Positions 35,552-43,102 of a stretch of DNA of 64,000 bases are shown in pieces. Below the pieces are notes generated by a model that worked only from the letters and a program-made list of their open reading frames with translations, did not search any database and had not been told where the DNA came from. The stretch comes from Chryseobacterium sp. JJR-5R. Its GTDB lineage: Bacteria > Bacteroidota > Bacteroidia > Flavobacteriales > Weeksellaceae. The first letter of the stretch is position 1. Each line of letters begins with the position of its first letter. The stretch is taken from positions 3,224,001-3,288,000 of the forward strand of contig NZ_CP139137.1 in NCBI RefSeq assembly GCF_034047335.1, read 5' to 3'. The position numbers and the translations under genes were made by a program.

Positions 35552-35913
35552 AAGGCTGACAAATTATTTTGTTAAAGCCACTTTCATCTGACATTCAGAA
35601 TAAATCCGTTAATCTTCAAATATCTCTGTGACAATCCACTGCCTGTAAATTATGAGCCTTTCTATTTAGATATTCGGATGAACTGGATAAGAATTATATT
35701 GAAATGATTGCTGAATCTGTAAGCCAGGCCGTGAATATTTTTTCATTGCCAGATTTTAACAGCCATCATGTTGTTTTTTGAAAAATACAGAATGAATGAC
35801 CATCATCTTTTTTTTAGCTGACTGCCTCTTAAATTGAAAAGAGCGGCAAAATCATCAGATCCACCAAACCATTGTGTTTGTTTTTGAATGATTATGTGAA
35901 AAGACAATCTGCC
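35552..35913. other. Intergenic stretch, no gene recognised
   Basis: About 360 bp between the PduO and amine oxidase genes. One 34-codon open stretch without a start codon (ending near 35780, reading ...DELDKNYIEMIAESVSQAVN...) could be a gene scrap, but the support is weak. Confidence 0.35.
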
Positions 35914-37137
35914 TCAGAATTGTAAGCCAAGACGATATGATGTGTCCATAGCTCCGTTTATCGAAGCATGAGCAGATTCCGTATTCATTGCTTCTCCAAT
36001 AAAAAAGACGGTGTCCTGAACAGGTTCTGAAGCAATTTCACGCGCAGAGCCGATACCTGCAACCGGATAACTGTAGGTCCCTTCAATAAAAGGTTCTTCG
36101 GTCCAGTCATAAAAAATCGAGTTCTCCAAAAACAAATCCACCTCCTTGCCGCTGATTTCAGAAAGTTCCCTTAGAATACATTTTGTGTGCTCCTCCTTAT
36201 TTTTGGTGTAAGAATTCATAAATTCACCCATGATAAGCGATATGACAACATATTGAGCACCCATCTTCTTCTGAATATAATAGGGTGCAAACTTTCGATT
36301 GAAAGTGACCTCAGGAAGGATGCTGCTTTTGAAAAACAAAAACATTTTAACTCCATAGCCCATGCCGATTTTTTGAAATGCACTTAATTTTCTCTCCGGC
36401 AGCGGAGGATTAAATCTGATTTTATTATTCTTAAGCTGAGAGATCGGAACGCTTATAATAACCTTATTGAACTGGAGTTCCGTAGTTTCTGTTATTACAC
36501 TAACTTTATTATGCTCATACTCCACTGCAAGCACAGGTGTGGAAAGTAATATGGATTCCCTGGGAATTACGGAAAAGTACTCATGAATAAATTCTGACAT
36601 TGTTTTGTTTTCAAGTTCATGATGTTCGGTGCTTTCAGAAGAAATCAATTCTTTAAATTTCACCGTTGAAAAAACATGGCATGAAGACCCGTGGTCTGCT
36701 ATGGAAGAATTTATAAAGTCAAGAAGTACACTGCTTCGGGAAAATTCCGTGACGGTTTTTATAAGAGGCTGATCCGCTTTAAAGTCATTCTCTTTTACAT
36801 GTTGAATAAACTGTTCAACAATGAAGGGCCTGCCTAGAACCTTTCTGTCTCCGGCTCCCATTTTTGTTATATAAGTATCATCATCATCTATCGAATAAGG
36901 TTCTTGGGATTGGTCTATGACCGAAAGCAGAGCGTTTGATGATTCACCTGTTTTATGTATCCAGTGCCCTCCAAGATCTATAACCTGATCTTCCATTATG
37001 CCCGTTTTGATTCTGCCGCCGATGCAGTTTTTAGCTTCAAAAACTGTTACCGCATAACCTTTATCCAGTAACAGCTTAGCCATATAAAGGCCTGACACGC
37101 CTGCACCTACAACTGCAATTCTTATATTTTTATTCAT
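35914..37137 (-). CDS. FAD-dependent flavin amine oxidase
   Basis: A 407-residue flavoenzyme of the monoamine oxidase/phytoene desaturase superfamily. The Rossmann motif IRIAVVGAGVSGLYMAKLLLDKGY binds FAD and is followed by FEAKNCIGGRIKT, the GGR motif of amine oxidases. Near the C-terminus DTVFFIGEAMNTESAHASINGAMDTSYRL forms the second FAD-binding site. No signal peptide is visible, so it is cytosolic. The substrate could be a polyamine or another amine; no neighbour decides it. Confidence 0.85.
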   Translation of the reverse strand: MNKNIRIAVVGAGVSGLYMAKLLLDKGYAVTVFEAKNCIGGRIKTGIMEDQVIDLGGHWIHKTGESSNALLSVIDQSQEPYSIDDDDTYITKMGAGDRKVLGRPFIVEQFIQHVKENDFKADQPLIKTVTEFSRSSVLLDFINSSIADHGSSCHVFSTVKFKELISSESTEHHELENKTMSEFIHEYFSVIPRESILLSTPVLAVEYEHNKVSVITETTELQFNKVIISVPISQLKNNKIRFNPPLPERKLSAFQKIGMGYGVKMFLFFKSSILPEVTFNRKFAPYYIQKKMGAQYVVISLIMGEFMNSYTKNKEEHTKCILRELSEISGKEVDLFLENSIFYDWTEEPFIEGTYSYPVAGIGSAREIASEPVQDTVFFIGEAMNTESAHASINGAMDTSYRLGLQF

Positions 37138-37509
37138 ATTTATGCATTGTTTGGCTGCATCTTAATAGATAAGACAAAATAGGGGCCATGCCTTTGAGAA
37201 TTATATGATGGCAAATGCCCAGTGATTAAAAATATCTTACATAAACGGAAAATATTATTCAGGTTTTGAACAAAATATTCTGCGGAAACTCTGTGTTCAA
37301 ATAAAATGCCACTTATTCTACCTATATCTTCATCGTACAGGATGAAAAGCAAGACAACCTCATATGGCTATGCAGATTTTTTCATCATTCAGCGTATAAT
37401 GAATAAGAACACCAAAGTTCTGATCTGTCTATTTTGCTTTTTTTTTCTTCTTAAAAATTACCATCAGATAATAAGTATAAGGAAAAGCCGGTGAAGCATT
37501 TGCTGCAGA
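37138..37509. other. Intergenic stretch with a possible gene scrap
   Basis: A minus-strand open stretch, 37140-37352, has only a TTG as possible start and an in-frame stop just upstream. It ends 2 bp before the amine oxidase start and reads like the tail of a larger protein (...RHGPYFVLSIKM...). I treat it as a likely remnant rather than a gene. Nothing else was recognised. Confidence 0.35.
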
Positions 37510-38664
37510 TCAATAAGAACACCCGGCCGGAACTGAATCAAGCAGGTCAGGCACTGAAACCACCTCAATATCTGTAAACATCCTTAAGTAAGCTTCAATA
37601 AATGGTTTATGAGCTGCACCCACTACCAGTAAAGCACGGCCTCCCGCAATCGGAGCGGTTGCTTCCCGTATCGCTACTGCCATTTGTAAATTCTGAGCTT
37701 CCCATGCCGCAACACGCTGACGGCCGACACGGCCCATCCTGACGCTTCGAAGCATTGAAAACCACTGCGCATCGGCATCCAGCTCGGCAAAACGGGATGA
37801 ATTCTTCCATTTGAGCACAGGCATCACCTGGGAAGCGGACCCAAGTTTCATAGTGTCTTCCGGCATGGCGTGAAAGGCCGCTGTATTATGGTTGAATAAG
37901 TCTTTAAGACCCGGTTCTGCATTTACGGCATTTTGCATGTCGGTATGATCAGGCAGCACTACATCGCTGGCATGGTCACCTGCTCCATATACACGCTCCA
38001 GACGAATATCGGCAGCCAGGCGGGCCGCAATGGATGACAATTCACTGCGAAGCTCGGCAAATCGATTCAGACGCTTAACCAGCGAGGGTGAAATACCGTC
38101 CTGGGCTATCCGGTCAGCGGTACCCAGACGCATCCACTGGACAGTGGCAGAGAAAGGTTCGGCAGCAGCTACAAACAAAGCCGCTAAGTATCTCCGCTGA
38201 ATCGGGTTCAGCTCTTTTTTTTGGGCTAAGCTGTCGGCTTTTACTAACGCCTGAGCTGCACTCATACAAAGTTCTGTCTGGGCTGTCTTTGCCATTTCCA
38301 GGGTGGGACCTGCATACTTGCCTGCATCACCGTGGTAGGCTGCATACGCATCAAGTCCCATCACTTGTTCGCCGGGCAATGCTTCAGTGAGAATAACCTG
38401 GGGATTATAAGCGCGCAGGCGGCATAAGAGAGGTTCCAGCCAGGCTACCTGGAATTTGCCGGAAGCGGCATCAAGATGAGAAATTCCCAGCACCATCACT
38501 TTGGTTTGTGGTAAGCCTAACTGCGGTTTGGCAGCCGCCGGGTTAAATAATTTGTTTTCCTGGGCATACACAAATTCTATGCTGGTGAACATCAAAAAAG
38601 CGAATAGGCATAGTTGAAGAATTGCTTTCCTGTAGGGTATAATCGGTTTCGTGTAAAATTTCAT
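37510..38664 (-). CDS. Exported TraB/TIKI (DUF5694-like) family protein
   Basis: A 384-residue protein with a signal peptide after the chosen ATG at 38664 (MKFYTKPIIPYRKAILQLCL...FVYAQ). The mature part begins KVMVLGISHLDAASGKFQ (a GxxH motif), has NPQVILTEALPGEQ near residue 100, and ends with ALLVVGAAHKPFIEAYLRMF (a second GxxH). Two such histidine motifs flanking an acidic ExxP region are characteristic of the TIKI/TraB fold and of DUF5694. TIKI members are metal-dependent peptidases, but activity here is unproven. The gene is noticeably richer in G and C, with many GCC/CGG codons, than its neighbours, which hints at transfer. Confidence 0.65.
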   Translation of the reverse strand: MKFYTKPIIPYRKAILQLCLFAFLMFTSIEFVYAQENKLFNPAAAKPQLGLPQTKVMVLGISHLDAASGKFQVAWLEPLLCRLRAYNPQVILTEALPGEQVMGLDAYAAYHGDAGKYAGPTLEMAKTAQTELCMSAAQALVKADSLAQKKELNPIQRRYLAALFVAAAEPFSATVQWMRLGTADRIAQDGISPSLVKRLNRFAELRSELSSIAARLAADIRLERVYGAGDHASDVVLPDHTDMQNAVNAEPGLKDLFNHNTAAFHAMPEDTMKLGSASQVMPVLKWKNSSRFAELDADAQWFSMLRSVRMGRVGRQRVAAWEAQNLQMAVAIREATAPIAGGRALLVVGAAHKPFIEAYLRMFTDIEVVSVPDLLDSVPAGCSY

Positions 38665-38748
38665 TGATAGTAGTATTGGTAATGGATACGGAAGCATGGC
38701 TGTTCTATTAAACTCAGGATGTAAATATAAGATAATTTGCCGGTACAT

Positions 38749-39106
38749 GATCCTCTGTTGCAGATCTGCCGAAATTTATCATAGTATCATGCAATCTTCT
38801 GAATGAAACCATTCAATATATTAATCAATTGTAATATTAAGCAGCATTTTCCTTTAAGGTCATTTAAAGGATATATCATTTAATTCAGGTTTAAAGAAAG
38901 CTGCTTCATTTGAAACGGCTTTGGCTTTTGTTATCTATCATAGTTGATCGTGGATACAGGAACTGAAAATATGTATATAATTTTTTTTCAATCTATCTTT
39001 TACTCACCGCCTCTTTTAAAGTATTGATTTATCGTTTTTTGAGATTGTTATTTATTCCAGGCTATCTCTTCTTAAATGAGTGGCTCGTGTATTTTTTCCT
39101 TAAATT
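38749..39106. other. Intergenic stretch holding one interspersed-repeat copy
   Basis: No gene was seen. The only notable element is the 16-bp repeat copy at 39031-39046, downstream of the MFS gene. Confidence 0.5.
39031..39046 (+). repeat. Interspersed repeat ATCGTTTTTTGAGATT, copy 1
   Basis: First of five copies in this window (others at 48469, 49741, 51551 and, inverted, 53996). Intergenic, about 60 bp beyond the stop of the MFS gene. The context after it (TTATTTATTCCAGG) resembles that of copy 2. Confidence 0.6.
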
Positions 39107-40390
39107 TTACAGTACAGAATGTTTATTTTTGATTTGCAAATAAATTAAGGCTGTTATAATTACAATTCCACTGAATAACCCCAACCAATAGACTTTTACA
39201 AAAGTCTGTGCCCAGCCTATGGCATACCCTCCCACAATGCCGCTGAAATTAATTAATGCCATATAGGCTGTAAATTGTGAGCCCTGCACCTTAAGCCGGC
39301 ACATATTCATTAATAAAGGAAATGTAGCTACGCTGAACAGGGGATCCGCAAAATTCCACAGTATGAGACCGGAAGTTGTTAAAGCTTTACTATGCCAGAA
39401 AGAAAAAAGGCTGTTCATGATAATCAGGTAGCAGCCGATGCCCAACATTACCATGCGCATTAATTTTGAAGATCCTATATAATCAGAAAGGACACCTCCT
39501 ATAAATATGATCAGCAATGTTAAGATGCTGCCCCAAGCTCCTTGTAATATAGAAACTTCTTTATCTGACCAATGGAGGTCGTGAATAATGTAATATGAAT
39601 ATCCTCCGATAAAAAAACTGATCAGCATATACACTAAAAGAATTATACAGAAAAGGGAGAAATTTTGCCTGGCCGTAACGCCTTTATATAATTCCGTAAA
39701 CAACAGGCGTAATGACGGATTTGATTCAGAATCTTTAGTACCGATCATTGTATCGCTTTCTTTTTTCTTAAAAGAGGGTAATAACGAATCTTTTTTATCA
39801 AGTTTTATTATGTAGGTAACGACAGTTAATACGATTAAAATAAAAGACTGCAGCCCAACTGCTGCATGGTAACCATGCGTATGCATCATCCATGACAGGG
39901 CAGCCGATCCCACGGCATAACCTATTAAAAAACCTCCCCTCATAAAAGCATTCACTCTTCCGCGTTCATTCTCAGGGGTAACATCAATTGCGATCGCATC
40001 TGCGCTGGCATCCTGTATTGAAGCGAAAACGCTGTGAATAAAAAAAACAATGGTCAGTAAACTTATTTCTTTTATCGGATCATCCACCAACAGAAGAGAT
40101 AATGATGCCATACCTGCCACTGCCTGCGTAAGGACGAGCCATTGCTTCCGATGTCCAATAACAGAATATTGGTAACGGTCTATAATCGGGCCCCAAATAA
40201 TCTGAATAATCCAGGGTATCCCCACTATCGCTGCAAAAGTTCCGATAATCTGGGACTGTATTCCTTGTCCGGCAAGATAATTGCAAATTGCCGTTGTCGC
40301 AAAACCTGCAGGAATGCCCTGCATCACATACAGATAGAAAAAACTAAAATAGCGCAGCCTGCGGCTCTCATTCAATGGTTTCAAAAACAT
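39107..40390 (-). CDS. AmpG-like MFS permease
   Basis: A 427-residue inner-membrane transporter with about 12 hydrophobic helices. The N-terminal half shows YVMQGIPAGFATTAICNYLAGQG, IIWGPIIDRYQY, a typical MFS loop (GHRKQWLVLTQ) and IQDASADAIAIDVTPENERGRVNAFMRGG, the segment typical of AmpG muropeptide and acetyl-CoA transporters. The C-terminal half is a second six-helix bundle. The substrate could be peptidoglycan fragments, but no cell-wall recycling genes are adjacent. A good promoter with both boxes lies upstream. Confidence 0.82.
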   Translation of the reverse strand: MFLKPLNESRRLRYFSFFYLYVMQGIPAGFATTAICNYLAGQGIQSQIIGTFAAIVGIPWIIQIIWGPIIDRYQYSVIGHRKQWLVLTQAVAGMASLSLLLVDDPIKEISLLTIVFFIHSVFASIQDASADAIAIDVTPENERGRVNAFMRGGFLIGYAVGSAALSWMMHTHGYHAAVGLQSFILIVLTVVTYIIKLDKKDSLLPSFKKKESDTMIGTKDSESNPSLRLLFTELYKGVTARQNFSLFCIILLVYMLISFFIGGYSYYIIHDLHWSDKEVSILQGAWGSILTLLIIFIGGVLSDYIGSSKLMRMVMLGIGCYLIIMNSLFSFWHSKALTTSGLILWNFADPLFSVATFPLLMNMCRLKVQGSQFTAYMALINFSGIVGGYAIGWAQTFVKVYWLGLFSGIVIITALIYLQIKNKHSVL

Positions 40391-40454
40391 AAAATATAGT
40401 GATGGTTATTACAGCTCAGTATTCATTTTAATTCATGATGAAAAATAATTAAGT

Positions 40455-40488
40455 CAAACTTATCGAAAATAAAATATTTTACTGCAAA
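40455..40488 (-). promoter_or_regulatory. Promoter of the MFS permease gene
   Basis: On the minus strand TTTG (40485-40488) lies 22 bp upstream of TAAGTTTG (40455-40462), matching the Bacteroidota consensus. About 65 bp before the start codon. Confidence 0.5.
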
Positions 40489-40830
40489 TATTATTACTTT
40501 ATTATGATCTCTGATCCTGAAATAAAAGGCTCAGGCAAATGTACAGATGGTGGCTTATGATTTTTACTAAACTGATCATTGCCCTGGATGAAGGAAAAAT
40601 TCTTTTGAAATCGATAAAGACACGGAATCCAATACAGCATGCTGACCGCTTCAAAATCGGAAGAAAATAAAAAAACACCTGACTGATCTGCTTAGCAGCC
40701 AAAGGATGGGCATTGAGAGATTAAAATCATAAGGTAGTACCGAAAAAAGAAGATTATCGGAAAGCAGTCAGCTTACCTAAAATGAATGTACAGTCGATTG
40801 AGAACAGACTATTGGCCAGTGCTTAAAATA
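40489..40830. other. Intergenic stretch, nothing recognised
   Basis: Between the MFS promoter and the end of the response regulator gene. A 66-codon minus-strand open frame exists at 40502-40702 but has no recognisable features. Confidence 0.35.
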
Positions 40831-41520
40831 TTAGAAGATCAGTTTGTAACCGGCTCCTCTGATGCTCATCAGCTCTACCTTCGGGTCATCCTTAAGCATT
40901 TTTCGCAGGTGGGACATGAAGACATCCATGCTCCGGGCATTATAGTAGCTGTCATCTCCCCAGATTTTAATCAGGGTTTCCTGTTTGTATAATAAAGTGT
41001 TGCGGTGTTCCAGCAGCATTTCCAGAATTGCTGTTTCCTTGTATGAAATCCTGTACTGCCCCTCGGGCGTGATTAATTCCTGGCTTACCGTATCCAGGGT
41101 ACAGTTCCCGAATATCTTCCGGTTGGATGATGGTGCATACTGTAATGAAGGATTTCCGAAACGCGTCAGTAAAGCTTCCATACGCACCAGTAATTCTCCC
41201 ATATTAAATGGTTTTTTAAGGTAATCGTTACCTCCGCTTCCAAATCCTTTTATCACATCTTCACTCAAGGATTTTGCGCTCAGAAAAATAATAGGGACTG
41301 TACTGTTCAGCCTGCGGATATCTTCTGCAAGGGTGTACCCGTCTTTTACGGGCATCATAATGTCCAGGACACATATATCCGGTGTTCCGGATTCAAAAAG
41401 CTGCAGGGCCGTCTGCCCGTCTGAGGCCACTTCAACATCATAGCCGCTGCTTTTAAGGCCGTCGCTGATAATTTCCGCCAGGGTAGGTTCATCCTCGGCA
41501 TAAAGTACTTTATATTTCAT
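40831..41520 (-). CDS. OmpR/PhoB-family response regulator
   Basis: A 229-residue two-component regulator. The receiver has acidic residues Glu9 and Asp10 (YAEDEPTLAEII), phosphoacceptor Asp53 in ICVLDIMMPVKDG, and the conserved Lys in YLKKPFNMGEL. The winged-helix domain (ISYKETAILEMLLEHRNTLLYKQETLIKIWGDDSYYNARSMDVFMSHLRKML) binds tandem direct repeats in this family. Its gene starts inside the end of the kinase gene (11-nt overlap). The phased TTAAC repeats at 43024-43079, between this operon and the divergent outer-membrane gene, fit the geometry of an OmpR-family operator. Confidence 0.93.
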   Translation of the reverse strand: MKYKVLYAEDEPTLAEIISDGLKSSGYDVEVASDGQTALQLFESGTPDICVLDIMMPVKDGYTLAEDIRRLNSTVPIIFLSAKSLSEDVIKGFGSGGNDYLKKPFNMGELLVRMEALLTRFGNPSLQYAPSSNRKIFGNCTLDTVSQELITPEGQYRISYKETAILEMLLEHRNTLLYKQETLIKIWGDDSYYNARSMDVFMSHLRKMLKDDPKVELMSIRGAGYKLIF

Positions 41521-42973
41521 GGTATGCAGGCAAATTAATAATAAATAAACTTCCGGTTCCCGGCTCCCCGGACACCGTGATATTACCCCCGTGTTTCATA
41601 ATGATCTGTTTCACATAATGAAGACCCAGTCCCGTGCCCTTCACCGTATGGATATCCAGATTTTCGGGAATCCTGAAAAAGCGTTCAAAAATACGGTTAT
41701 GATACATTTTAGGAATCCCGGGCCCGTTATCCTGAACCGTGACAATGATACGGTCATCGGCCGGCTCGCAGGTAAGTGTGATCAATGCTTCAGGGCCGCT
41801 GTATTTGATTCCGTTATCGATCAGATTATAAAAGACATTCGTTAGATGCATAGGGTCTCCATCCACAAAACAGGGTTCTTCAGACGGGAAATAATGAATG
41901 ATAACATTTTTCGCGGTATTGCGAAGACGCATAGAGGATACTACGCTTTCAAGTCCCTGCTGTACGTCATAGAGCTCAGGCCGCAGGTTAATTTCCCCGT
42001 TGTCCAGCTGTTCCAGGTTCAGGACTTTATCAATCATCAGGTTCAGTCGTTTGATTTCAGACTTGCTGATGGTGATGTAATTTTCCAGTTTTACCGGGTC
42101 ATTCATCAGCTGGTACCGGGTAATGGCATCCAATGCTGCTTCAATGACCGCTACAGGGGTTTTCAACTCATGGGTCATGTTACCGGTAAAGGCGAGCCGT
42201 GCATCCGTATACAGCCGCTGGCTCCGCATTACTTTGAAGAGGAACCAAAAGGCCAGCCCTGTAAGCAGGATCATCAGCAGCGAAGAAACCAGATAATACC
42301 GCATCCGGTAAAGGACCACTTCGGTAATGGAGGGCACCACGAACTGATACGTATGGATGAAAAAATTAAGGTTATACCCGAAATGCCTGCTTTGATAATC
42401 CGCAGTCCGGGCGCGGGCCCAGATTTCCTTAGATTCAGGCTTGCCGGTTTTATAATCGTACAAAAGATGAAAACCTTTTACCTGAATGTTTTGGCGCCGG
42501 CATTCCAGCCTGACCAAGCTGTCCATCCGCCGGAGATCTTTTTTGTCAGCCGCCTTGATGGATTCTATGGTTTCCCCATCGTCAAACATGGAGATCACCC
42601 TGGCTTTGCTTCGTCCGGACCTTTGATTGGCGATGCGCAAAGTGATACTGATCCGGGTGCTGTCATCCTTAATATCAGATTCAAAACGGCTGGAGATGCC
42701 CAGATGATGCATCCCGGTATACGCCTGCTTGAACTGCAGCCATTCCGTTGACAGGAAAAAATTCCGGAAGTTATTCTTGTTTTCGTGCCCGGGGGCGATG
42801 CTGAGGTATTCGCTCATCCGCGCAGCATTCTCCACGGCCTGGTCCAGATCCCGTTTTACCTGAACCTGCTGGGCACGGAACAGCTGGATCAGCCATGCCG
42901 ACTGAAGGCCGATGCTGGCGATGATCGCAAGCGCTACGAGCGGATAGGTATACCGGTTTGAAAGCCATTTCAT
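41510..42973 (-). CDS. Membrane sensor histidine kinase
   Basis: A 487-residue kinase. An ATG nine codons further upstream (43000) is also possible. TM1 is at about residues 10-30 (YPLVALAIIASIGLQSAWLI), a periplasmic sensor domain of about 185 residues follows, and TM2 is near residues 218-245 (YYLVSSLLMILLTGLAFWFLF). The HisKA domain has NMTHELKTPVAVIEAAL, and the ATPase domain has NVFYNLIDNGIKYS, VTVQDNGPGIP and GTGLGLHYVKQIIMKHGG. It is the first gene of the operon with the regulator and is divergent from the outer-membrane barrel gene, the likely target. Confidence 0.93.
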   Translation of the reverse strand: MKWLSNRYTYPLVALAIIASIGLQSAWLIQLFRAQQVQVKRDLDQAVENAARMSEYLSIAPGHENKNNFRNFFLSTEWLQFKQAYTGMHHLGISSRFESDIKDDSTRISITLRIANQRSGRSKARVISMFDDGETIESIKAADKKDLRRMDSLVRLECRRQNIQVKGFHLLYDYKTGKPESKEIWARARTADYQSRHFGYNLNFFIHTYQFVVPSITEVVLYRMRYYLVSSLLMILLTGLAFWFLFKVMRSQRLYTDARLAFTGNMTHELKTPVAVIEAALDAITRYQLMNDPVKLENYITISKSEIKRLNLMIDKVLNLEQLDNGEINLRPELYDVQQGLESVVSSMRLRNTAKNVIIHYFPSEEPCFVDGDPMHLTNVFYNLIDNGIKYSGPEALITLTCEPADDRIIVTVQDNGPGIPKMYHNRIFERFFRIPENLDIHTVKGTGLGLHYVKQIIMKHGGNITVSGEPGTGSLFIINLPAYHEI

Positions 42974-43023
42974 GATGCTAATTTCATCATAATTATGCAT
43001 TTAAAATAATTCTGTTTTAAGAT

Positions 43024-43079
43024 TTAACCTTAATTAACCTTGGTTTATGATATTTAACCTCGCTTAACCGGCCTTAACA
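43024..43079 (+). promoter_or_regulatory. Array of TTAAC repeats with exact 10-bp phasing, probable response-regulator operator
   Basis: TTAACC starts at 43024, 43034, 43054 and 43064, and TTAACA at 43074; the missing position 43044 reads TTTATG. Five of six 10-bp steps match. The last unit ends 11 bp before the -7 box of the barrel gene, where a class II activator would sit. Tandem direct repeats one helical turn apart are how OmpR/PhoB-type dimers bind, and the regulator gene is in the adjacent divergent operon. Confidence 0.7.
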
Positions 43080-43090
43080 TAGGCTTGCAG

Positions 43091-43098
43091 TAGGTTTG
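43091..43098 (+). promoter_or_regulatory. -7 box overlapping the start region of the barrel gene
   Basis: TAGGTTTG matches TAnnTTTG and ends only 4 bp before the ATG at 43103. No -33 box is visible at the right distance; the last TTAAC unit occupies that position. Predicts a leaderless or nearly leaderless transcript. Confidence 0.5.
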
Positions 43099-43102
43099 CG
43101 GT

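Noticed and set aside
40502..40702. 66-codon minus-strand open frame
   Set aside because: No recognisable domain or signal; treated as non-coding.
41846..42751. 301-codon plus-strand frame opposite the histidine kinase
   Set aside because: Antisense to a well-supported kinase gene; residue composition is that of a shadow frame.
43024..43079. TTAACC repeats read as a CRISPR or simple satellite array
   Set aside because: Units are too short and there are no spacers; the location between divergent regulated genes fits an operator better.
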